Positions 1-6,144 of a stretch of DNA of 26,625 nucleotides are shown here, in pieces. Source of the stretch: HK-STAS-PATE-34 sp031973435 (GTDB taxonomy: Bacteria; Patescibacteriota; Minisyncoccia; Phycocordibacterales; UBA9973); the NCBI GenBank assembly GCA_031973435.1, contig DALYDA010000009.1, positions 1-26,625 on the forward strand, read 5' to 3'. The notes under the pieces are model-generated. The model made no database searches. It saw only the letters and a program-made list of their open reading frames with translations, and was not told the DNA's origin. The translations under genes were made by a program, and so were the position numbers. The stretch's first letter is position 1. Every line of letters begins with the position of its first letter.

Positions 1-61
1 TTACTAATAATTATCTGACATTTGTAACAAAAAGATAAAAACAATGCAACACCCTTGCCCT

Positions 62-571
62 CTATTTGTTGTGGATAAGGTTTTTTCTGGAAGATAAGTG
101 GGTTATTGCGGCGGCAACTGCATCCATTTCATCATCCGACTTTATGTTTCGTGCTCCGGATAAGATCAAGGGAACCATTTTTATTATATTTTCTTTTGTT
201 GCTCTGCCGTTCCCAGTAACCGCCAGTTTTATGGTTGTAGGAGAGTATTCGGTTGTTTCAATACCAAAAGAAGACAGGGTTTCGAGGATAACCCCCCTAA
301 CTTCAGATACTTTTCCTGCAGTTTTCTTGTTGTTACTAAAAAAAAGTGCCTCAATGCTTGCCTCGTTTGGGGAGTGTTCTTCTAGTATTTTTAAGAGTTC
401 GTTCCTGACGAGAGTAAGACGCTCATTGTGGGGTAATTTTTTGTCCGTGGTAAAACATTCTGAAAAAACCAACTCCTCTTTTTTTGAAGTTTCCTTTTTT
501 ACGATTGCGAGTCCTAGTCTATCGTATCCAGGGTCGATACCAAGTACCAATATTTTTTCACTGTTTAACAT
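62..571 (-). CDS. ruvC: Holliday junction resolvase RuvC
   Basis: This gene encodes the endonuclease that cuts Holliday junctions during recombinational repair, working with RuvAB. The 169-residue product is normal length for the family. It opens with the RNase H-like strand carrying the first catalytic Asp (GIDPG, D13). A Glu follows at E74 (SIEALFF), and the C-terminal pair D147 and D150 lies in DDEMDAVAAAITH, so the expected acidic quartet is present. It starts 3 bases after the ruvB stop and must be co-transcribed with ruvB. The partner ruvA is about 20 kb away in this window. A perfect DnaA-box 9-mer (TGTGGATAA, 70-78) lies inside its last codons. Confidence 0.96.
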   Translation of the reverse strand: MLNSEKILVLGIDPGYDRLGLAIVKKETSKKEELVFSECFTTDKKLPHNERLTLVRNELLKILEEHSPNEASIEALFFSNNKKTAGKVSEVRGVILETLSSFGIETTEYSPTTIKLAVTGNGRATKENIIKMVPLILSGARNIKSDDEMDAVAAAITHLSSRKNLIHNK

Positions 572-574
572 TTT

Positions 575-1570
575 TTAGTTTTCGAAAGACTTTGTTTCTT
601 TTGGTTCAATAAAGTCAAAACCGAGGTGTTCATACGCTTTTTTTGTTGCAGTTCTTCCTCTCTGTGTTCTTTCTATAAGACCTCTTTGGAGAAGATAGGG
701 CTCAACCACATCTTCTATTGTTGCTTCCTCTTCACTAAGTGACGCAGATATTGTTCCGAGCCCGACAGGACCACCTCCGAACTTCTCTATAATAGAACTC
801 AAAACATTTCTATCTAGTTCAGATAGCCCGAGCTCGTCTATCCCAAGAAGTGAAAGTGCAAGGAATATTGTTTTTTTATCCAAACTTTTTTTGTGTACCT
901 GAGCATAGTCGCGGCATCTTTTCAAAAAGTAGTTTGCTGTTCTCGGCGTAAACCTACTTCTTTTTGCTATTTCTTCGAGTGCGTCAGGGTCTATCTCGAC
1001 TCCGAGTATTTTTGAAGAACGTTCTATTATTTTTACTATTTCTTTTTCATTATAAAATTCTAGGCGGAAGGTTCCTCCAGAAAAACGAGAACGAAGAGGG
1101 GCAGAAAGGAGAGCGACTCTTGTTGTTGCGCCTATAAGAGTAAAAGAGGGAAGTTCTAGTTGGATAGATCTGGCCGAAGGACCCTTTCCTATAATAATAT
1201 CTAAAACCCCGCTTTCCATTGCAGGATACAGCACTTCTTCGATCATCTTGTTTAGTCTGTGTATCTCATCAATAAACAAAATATCTCCAGACGATAGGTT
1301 TGTAAGTATGGACGCTAGATCTCCAACTTTCTCGATGGCTGGGCCAGATGTTGTCTTGATATTTCTTCCTGTCTCTTTTGCAATGAGATGAGCAAGGGTT
1401 GTTTTGCCAAGTCCTGGTGGGCCATAGAAAAGTATGTGCTCAGCTGGGTGATCACGCTCTTTTGCAGCCTGGAGAAGGATTTTTAAGTTTTCCTTTATCT
1501 GTTCTTGTCCTATGTAGTCTTCCCACTTTTCAGGTCGGAGGATATTGTCTAGGTGTCCATTTTCACTCAT
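575..1570 (-). CDS. ruvB: Holliday junction branch migration helicase RuvB
   Basis: This is the AAA+ motor that drives branch migration of Holliday junctions with RuvA. At 331 residues it is the usual family length. Walker A is GPPGLGKTT (about 50-58), Walker B is ILFIDEIH (D101, E102), sensor 1 is GATTR (about 147-151) and the arginine-finger region is APLRSRF (about 157-163). A winged-helix C-terminal domain follows. The chosen ATG (MSENGHLDN) lies just downstream of an extended -10 (TGTTACAAT, 1577-1585), which would give an essentially leaderless mRNA. ruvC follows immediately. Confidence 0.97.
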   Translation of the reverse strand: MSENGHLDNILRPEKWEDYIGQEQIKENLKILLQAAKERDHPAEHILFYGPPGLGKTTLAHLIAKETGRNIKTTSGPAIEKVGDLASILTNLSSGDILFIDEIHRLNKMIEEVLYPAMESGVLDIIIGKGPSARSIQLELPSFTLIGATTRVALLSAPLRSRFSGGTFRLEFYNEKEIVKIIERSSKILGVEIDPDALEEIAKRSRFTPRTANYFLKRCRDYAQVHKKSLDKKTIFLALSLLGIDELGLSELDRNVLSSIIEKFGGGPVGLGTISASLSEEEATIEDVVEPYLLQRGLIERTQRGRTATKKAYEHLGFDFIEPKETKSFEN

Positions 1571-1576
1571 AGGTCA

Positions 1577-1585
1577 ATTGTAACA
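1577..1585 (-). promoter_or_regulatory. Extended -10 promoter of ruvBC
   Basis: Read on the minus strand this is TGTTACAAT, matching the extended -10 pattern TGnTATAAT with one change. The -10 ends 6 bases before the ruvB ATG, so transcription would start at about the A of the start codon. No good -35 is present. It lies just downstream of the palindromic terminator, so ruvBC would be a separate transcription unit. Confidence 0.45.
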
Positions 1586-1597
1586 CAGCCATCAGTG

Positions 1598-1635
1598 CAT
1601 AAAAAAACACATATAATTATATGTGTTTTTTTATG
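1598..1635 (-). terminator. Perfect 38-bp palindrome, probable intrinsic terminator
   Basis: The 38 bases form a perfect palindrome centred between 1616 and 1617, with runs of seven A and seven T at its edges. In RNA of either strand this makes a hairpin followed by a U-run. It is the natural end point for a transcript coming from the consensus minus-strand promoter at 1926-1954. It could instead act as an operator between ruvB and whatever is on the plus strand. The stem is very AT-rich, which is weak for a terminator. Confidence 0.5.
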
Positions 1636-1636
1636 A

Positions 1637-1879
1637 GTGAAAAAATCATTAATCTCTAAACAATCCTTGGAAAACTTAAGTCTTTCAAGTAATACAGTCG
1701 CAAAGGATGGCCCCAGTAGGACTCGTGAGAGTAACCAAAACGTCCTTTTTGAAAATATAGAGGCGTGGCCCGATTGCTTAGAGATTAGTGACCTCTTCAA
1801 AGTACCAACACAGTATATATTGGGGGACAAGCCTTGCCAAATACATAAAAGTGTTTCTTTGTGGATAGTCTGTGGATAA
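1637..1879 (+). CDS. Possible small XRE-like HTH protein or remnant
   Basis: This is an 80-codon open stretch with a GTG start and an in-frame stop immediately upstream. Its middle (SLENLSLSSNTVAK) and its end (EISDLFKVPTQYILGDKP) read like helices 2-3 and the last helix of a Cro/C1-type HTH domain. The spacing between them is about ten residues too long and the first helix is missing, so it may be decayed or chance. It overlaps the candidate minus-strand RNA and its last codons contain DnaA-box-like sequences. Function is unproven. Confidence 0.25.
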   Translation: MKKSLISKQSLENLSLSSNTVAKDGPSRTRESNQNVLFENIEAWPDCLEISDLFKVPTQYILGDKPCQIHKSVSLWIVCG

Positions 1880-1899
1880 GCACAAAATACTGTGGATAT
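1860..1899 (+). promoter_or_regulatory. Cluster of three DnaA-box-like 9-mers
   Basis: TGTGGATAG (1860-1868), TGTGGATAA (1871-1879, perfect DnaA box) and TGTGGATAT (1891-1899) lie in the same orientation within 40 bases. They are 20-60 bases downstream of the start expected for the consensus minus-strand promoter. Such a cluster could be a DnaA-controlled site or part of an origin. dnaA and dnaN are not in the window. Confidence 0.45.
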
Positions 1900-1925
1900 C
1901 TGACTACCCCTAACGAATTATTTCT

Positions 1926-1954
1926 ATTATAGCAGATTGCTTTTGTAATGTCAA
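1926..1954 (-). promoter_or_regulatory. Full-consensus sigma-70 promoter, minus strand
   Basis: On the minus strand it reads TTGACA (1954-1949), a 17-base spacer and TATAAT (1931-1926), a perfect consensus. Transcription would run left from about 1919 into a region without a convincing minus-strand gene before ruvB. This suggests a strongly expressed small RNA or a long leader. Confidence 0.75.
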
Positions 1955-1971
1955 GTCTTGTCTTGTCGTTT

Positions 1972-3675
1972 CTAGTCTTCGTCCAGATCTACAACACTCC
2001 GTACTTCTTCTATTGTTGTGAGGCCAGCGATTATTTTTAGGACCCCGTCTTCCTTCATGTCGAGTATTCCTTGCTTGTCTGCAATTTGTTTTATCTCTCT
2101 TTCACTAGGGCTTCCGGGAATTATTTTTTCGATCTCAGGATCACTTGCGATGATTGCTTCAAATATTCCAATACGTCCTTTGTATCCTGTATTGTTACAG
2201 CTTTCACATCCCACACTTTCATACAAGGTGATAGGTGTGTCTGGTCCTACTTTGTAATCTGATAGATCTTTTCCCTCAGCAACTGCATCGCTTATTATTT
2301 TCTTCATTATCAAAATATCAGCCTCTATGTTTTCTGTTCTTATTTTTCTGCAAACAGGACAAATCTTTCTAACGAGTCTTTGTGCTATAGAGAGTGCAAG
2401 TGACGACGGAATAGTTTTTGGGCTGACACCGAGATCTATAAGCCTTGGTATTACACCAGAGGCGTTGTTGGTGTGAAGTGTAGAGAAAACCAAGTGTCCG
2501 GTCAGAGCAGACTCGACTGCTATTTTTGCTGTTTCAGAGTCTCGGATTTCTCCGACCATTATCACATCTGGGTCTTGTCGAAGTGAACTACGGAGCCCTT
2601 CGAGAAATGTATATCCCTTTGAAGGATCAGTTTGGGTTTGTGTTATTCCTGGTAGGTGATATTCGATAGGGTCTTCGATGGTTATAATCTTTATATCAGC
2701 AGAGTATATTCTTTGGAGAAATGCATATAAAGTTGTTGTCTTTCCTGATCCAGTTGGTCCTGTTAGTAGGATGAGTCCATTTGGTTTTTGTATTGTCTTT
2801 GATATCACCTCAAAAAGTTTTTTATCAATTCCCATTTCTTCAAGCTTCACTCTTATGGATCTTGGGTCAAGGAGACGCATAACTATAGACTCCCCGTATG
2901 CGCCAGGGATGACCGAGGTACGTATATTGATCTCTGTTCCACTAAAGAAAATACTAAATCTCCCGTCTTGAGCGATAGACTTGAGAGTGAGTTTTAGTCC
3001 AGAAAGAAGTTTTACTCTCGAAGAAAGTAACTTGAATATGTCTGAGGAAAAAAACAAAACATCGTTTAGTGCACCGTCTAGTCTGTATCTAAGACGAACA
3101 TTGGTCTCTTCTGGTTCTATGTGTATGTCTGATGCTCCAGTTGCTATAGCTCCTGCGAGGATGACCTCAAGAAGCAGTGATATCTTGTGAACTTTGTCTT
3201 TAGACACTTCGTCAATAAGTATTTTTATGTCACCAATGTGATTGATTCTTTGACCAAAGGTTTCGAGTGTTTCTGAGGATATATCAAGACTCCCTGTTTT
3301 TACTTCTTTGGAAAAGGAGACTTCACTGTATCTTTGCCATGCTTTTTCGAGTGATGCATGGGATGCCATATACAAATATACTGTTAGGCCTTTTTGCTCT
3401 AGATCTTTTACGATTGACGTTACATCTTCGCGTTCTGGTGAAAAAACAGCTAAATAAATATTTTTTCCAAGTATTTTGAAAGGTGCGAGCTCACTTTTTC
3501 TTGCAGTTGCTTCCTCTACAAAATGAAGGGCAGAGCCATCGATAGTTGTGTCATGAAGATTTATATACGGGATTTTATATTTTGCATCCGCGAGCACTCT
3601 TATGAGATCTTCTTCTTCTCTTTTTTTTAGATCATCGATCCTTTTTAGTTGTATCTCGTCGTCGTTTACTGGCAT
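1972..3675 (-). CDS. pilB: Type IV pilus/type II secretion ATPase (PilB/GspE family)
   Basis: This is a hexameric cytoplasmic ATPase that powers pilus extension or pseudopilus assembly. The 567-residue product has an N-terminal MshEN-like region (about 1-150), then the secretion-ATPase core. Walker A is GPTGSGKTTT (306-315), the Asp box is TIEDPIEY (332-339), Walker B lies in DPDVIMVGEIRD (368-379) and the His box in HLVFSTLHTNNA (394-405). The zinc-binding Cys pairs typical of PilB/GspE are C439/C442 and C490/C493. The tetracysteine motif favours PilB/GspE over the retraction ATPase PilT. No other pilus gene is in the window. Its start lies 56 bases from the inverted-repeat element. Confidence 0.93.
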   Translation of the reverse strand: MPVNDDEIQLKRIDDLKKREEEDLIRVLADAKYKIPYINLHDTTIDGSALHFVEEATARKSELAPFKILGKNIYLAVFSPEREDVTSIVKDLEQKGLTVYLYMASHASLEKAWQRYSEVSFSKEVKTGSLDISSETLETFGQRINHIGDIKILIDEVSKDKVHKISLLLEVILAGAIATGASDIHIEPEETNVRLRYRLDGALNDVLFFSSDIFKLLSSRVKLLSGLKLTLKSIAQDGRFSIFFSGTEINIRTSVIPGAYGESIVMRLLDPRSIRVKLEEMGIDKKLFEVISKTIQKPNGLILLTGPTGSGKTTTLYAFLQRIYSADIKIITIEDPIEYHLPGITQTQTDPSKGYTFLEGLRSSLRQDPDVIMVGEIRDSETAKIAVESALTGHLVFSTLHTNNASGVIPRLIDLGVSPKTIPSSLALSIAQRLVRKICPVCRKIRTENIEADILIMKKIISDAVAEGKDLSDYKVGPDTPITLYESVGCESCNNTGYKGRIGIFEAIIASDPEIEKIIPGSPSEREIKQIADKQGILDMKEDGVLKIIAGLTTIEEVRSVVDLDED

Positions 3676-3730
3676 AGGGATATTTTAACATAACTAAGAG
3701 TTTTTTGATTTAAAATAACACCATTTTTTT

Positions 3731-3868
3731 GTCTCGCCAAAATAAAGTACGGATAAATTTTGCCAAAATTTTTCCACCCGCATCGAACGTACCGTTCGGT
3801 GCGGGTGGGGAGTTCGAGTCGTTGCTCCTGCCTGCAGGCAGGCTCACTATTTTTTATTTTAGCGAGAC
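3731..3868. repeat. Nested inverted-repeat element
   Basis: Outer arms at 3731-3746 (GTCTCGCCAAAATAAA) and 3853-3868 are inverted repeats with one mismatch. Inside are a 16-bp hairpin (3774-3789 with 3793-3808, one G-T pair, 3-base loop) and a perfect 16-bp palindrome CCTGCCTGCAGGCAGG (3827-3842). The GC content is far above the flanks. The motif AGTCGTT (3817-3823) recurs in the palindromes next to both GIY-YIG genes. This fills most of the 339-base gap between the divergent pilB and the secreted-protein gene. It looks like a miniature repeat element rather than a terminator. Confidence 0.7.
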
Positions 3869-3959
3869 TCGGGGTTTTATTGAAAAAATAAAAAAAAGGG
3901 GAGGTAGAAACAAACATTTTTACGCAGGTTTCTTGGTCAAAAAACTCAACTTTTCCTCC

Positions 3960-3988
3960 TTGACAGAAGTTCTCTTTTGTGATACCAT
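3960..3988 (+). promoter_or_regulatory. Promoter of the secreted repeat-protein gene
   Basis: TTGACA (3960-3965), a 17-base spacer and TACCAT (3983-3988). The predicted transcript starts about 20 bases before the ATG at 4015. Confidence 0.65.
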
Positions 3989-4014
3989 ACGTAACAAATG
4001 TAAATTTATAACTT

Positions 4015-5871
4015 ATGAAAAAAGTGTTAATCAACCTCGTGATTTTGGTTGCGATAGCTTCCATTTTCACAACAGGCGCTAAGGGTCAGACCGCCAAAAA
4101 CGACCCCAATGCCATTGGCACATATCAAATGACGCCAACCCAGTCCATGGGACAACTGGACGGAACACAAACATGGCAGGGAAATGTCTCTCGGGACGTT
4201 GCTTTAGACGAAGCAGTGGAAACACTGAATCGTTACAACGAACAACTCGACTGGGGTTTCGCTCCAGTAGACAAGGACTATTATGTAGCTTCAATCCTAC
4301 CTAAGCTTAAAACAGGAAATTTGGAACCAGGTGTAGATGACCCGCTTATTGCTGGGAAATCTGGCACCAACAAGGTTTCGACCAACAACAACCCAGGTTT
4401 CACCAAGGACGACTTGTTCTGGTACTGGGATGTAAGATCCTTCAATCATCCATCCGAAACGTATCGTGTGTATTTGCACAAAGTTATCTGTAATAACGGT
4501 GTTGAATACTTCCAGAAATTGGAAGAGGTTCCATTGGTTAACACAGTTACCAAAATAGATACAGTTCGGGACAGTATTCCTTACACAGTCTATGTTGATA
4601 AGGAAAAACTGGTTGAAGTTCCAGTTGGTACAACTACGGCAGCGATGCCGGATATTGTAAACAACAATTACAACTACAACACAAATTATCCTTCCGGTTC
4701 TACTGGTGGATATAGTGAAGGTGGTAATTATTGGAGCCAGCAACCTTCTTATGGGAGTTATGGTGGACAAAGTTGTTATCCTGGATGTTTCCTTTGTAGT
4801 TTTCTGGGCTATCTTTGCCCGATTCACTGTGGGAACTCCCACGGCGGATACGGATCAGGTTGCAACTACCAACAAAGTTGCTCATCAACTGGAACAACGG
4901 GAGGAACTTCTGTTGTTATCAACGTTACCGTAGTTGTAGAAGAAGATAATGATGAAGAAGAAGGTGATGACGATGATGACGACGGTGGACCTGATCCTCC
5001 TGACGATGATGGGCCTAAAGGGCCAAACATTCCAGACGACGATGAAATAAACGGTAGAAATGGGTCTACTGCTACCACAACAGAAGGCGTTAAGCCTCCG
5101 ATGGGTAGCGATACTCGTGAAATCGTTTCTGATCAAATTTCACAAAACACTAAAACAAAAGTTTTGGACGGTAAGCCACAAATGGGATCTGTTCAAAGTA
5201 CTGTTAAGGGGGACGTGAAAGGAAATGTTGCCATGGTTGATGCTGATGAGATATTGGTAGTTGTGCAGAACCCAAAAGGTGAAGTACAAAATGGAGAAAA
5301 CTCCGTGGCCATAGTTTCTGCGTCAGGTGTAAAATCTACCCTGAAAGGCGAGGATGGAATATCTGATAACATTGTTGTTGTAAAACCTTCTGTTTCAAAA
5401 GGTAATACTGTAAAAAGTAATACCGGAGAAGCTGTTGCGGTGGCACCCGTTGTTAAAAATGATTCGAAAGGTACTGCCGTAAAAAGCAATTCTGGCGAAT
5501 CTGTTGCTGTTGATCCGGTTGTCAAATCTAATCCGAAAGGAAACGTGACTGACAACAATGATGCAGTTGCGGTTGTGCCTGTTGTTAAGACTGACCTGAA
5601 AGGAAAAGTCGTAAAAAACAACACTGGCGAAAACCAAGACTACAGTCAAAACAACACAGTGCGCAGTGAAGGAGACAAAAAGCCTGTATTCTTGGGTCAA
5701 GATGTAGCGGAAAACATTACTAAAGGTGATAAACCCAAGTATGTTCCGAAAGTCGAGGCACCTAAAAATAACGGCGGTTCAAAGAGTGCAATTCATCAAA
5801 AACAACAAGGTGGCAAAAAACAAGCAACCAATCAATCTAAGTCAAAAGTGGCTAAGAAAAAAGTTGGTTGA
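4015..5871 (+). CDS. Secreted low-complexity repeat protein, unknown function
   Basis: I do not recognise this 618-residue protein. It begins with a classic signal peptide (KK, a hydrophobic core, cleavage near residue 24 after AKG). Residues about 25-205 form the only globular-looking part. A Gly/Tyr/Asn/Ser-rich stretch follows, then ten Cys between 254 and 289 (for example CYPGC, CPIHC). An Asp/Glu-rich tract lies at 309-343. About seven degenerate repeats of 18-23 residues span roughly 401-541, each beginning x-KG and mostly ending VAVxPVVK. The tail is Lys-rich. It has its own promoter and terminator. The segment KIDTVRDSIPYTVYVDKEK resembles sequences seen in Bacteroidetes surface proteins, and codon choice looks richer in GC than in its neighbours, so transfer is possible. 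No catalytic motif is visible. Confidence 0.8.
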   Translation: MKKVLINLVILVAIASIFTTGAKGQTAKNDPNAIGTYQMTPTQSMGQLDGTQTWQGNVSRDVALDEAVETLNRYNEQLDWGFAPVDKDYYVASILPKLKTGNLEPGVDDPLIAGKSGTNKVSTNNNPGFTKDDLFWYWDVRSFNHPSETYRVYLHKVICNNGVEYFQKLEEVPLVNTVTKIDTVRDSIPYTVYVDKEKLVEVPVGTTTAAMPDIVNNNYNYNTNYPSGSTGGYSEGGNYWSQQPSYGSYGGQSCYPGCFLCSFLGYLCPIHCGNSHGGYGSGCNYQQSCSSTGTTGGTSVVINVTVVVEEDNDEEEGDDDDDDGGPDPPDDDGPKGPNIPDDDEINGRNGSTATTTEGVKPPMGSDTREIVSDQISQNTKTKVLDGKPQMGSVQSTVKGDVKGNVAMVDADEILVVVQNPKGEVQNGENSVAIVSASGVKSTLKGEDGISDNIVVVKPSVSKGNTVKSNTGEAVAVAPVVKNDSKGTAVKSNSGESVAVDPVVKSNPKGNVTDNNDAVAVVPVVKTDLKGKVVKNNTGENQDYSQNNTVRSEGDKKPVFLGQDVAENITKGDKPKYVPKVEAPKNNGGSKSAIHQKQQGGKKQATNQSKSKVAKKKVG

Positions 5872-5918
5872 ATAAGTCTGGCGGGACAAATTAACTACAC
5901 TTTTTTCATAAACCTAAA

Positions 5919-5964
5919 GGTTCTGCAAGCGCAAATTCGTTTGCGAATGCAGAACCCTCTTTTT
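5919..5964 (+). terminator. Rho-independent terminator after the secreted repeat protein
   Basis: A two-part stem: GGTTCTGCA (5919-5927) pairs with TGCAGAACC (5948-5956). Inside it CGCAAA-TTCG-TTTGCG forms a second perfect stem capped by a stable TTCG tetraloop. CTCTTTTT follows. Confidence 0.9.
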
Positions 5965-6056
5965 AAGCTCTAAACAAGAGAGTTGAGGGCTTAAAGAAGG
6001 GAATTGTACACAAGCCAACTCTATACAGGCCACAAGTCGAAATCTGTAAGCTGGTA

Positions 6057-6085
6057 TTGACAAAAAACCCAATAAATGTTATTAT
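6057..6085 (+). promoter_or_regulatory. Promoter of the surface-protein gene
   Basis: Perfect -35 TTGACA (6057-6062), 17-base spacer, -10 TATTAT (6080-6085). Transcription would begin near 6092, about 50 bases before the ATG at 6145. This rules out the in-frame ATG at 6076, which lies within the spacer. Confidence 0.85.
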
Positions 6086-6144
6086 TCATTCATATCTTGA
6101 GAACCAAGATGTGTCAATTTTTATTCACTATAAACAAAAAAATT

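Larger units (their letters stand above)
1600..1919 (-). ncRNA. Candidate structured small RNA, minus strand
   Basis: This is an inferred transcript of about 320 nt. It would start about 7 bases after the consensus -10 at 1926-1931 and end at the palindrome at 1598-1635. Within it, 1772-1787 (GATTGCTTAGAGATTA on the plus strand) and 1650-1665 are inverted repeats with one mismatch, giving a 16-bp long-range stem. A small stem with loop sits at 1721-1732. I could not match it to RNase P RNA, tmRNA, SRP RNA or 6S RNA by conserved motifs. Alternatives are a coding remnant on the plus strand (1637-1879) or a regulatory leader. Confidence 0.3.

Noticed and set aside
1567..1830. Minus-strand frame of 87 codons before ruvB
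   Set aside because: It runs through the palindrome and into the ruvB start, has no recognisable domain or start signal, and reflects the inverted repeat in this stretch.
4866..5136. Minus-strand frames opposite the acidic tract
   Set aside because: Ser- or Ile/Val-rich shadows of the Asp/Glu-coding repeats on the plus strand.
6076..6144. Upstream ATG as start of the surface protein
   Set aside because: It lies inside the promoter spacer, and the signal peptide begins properly at the ATG at 6145.
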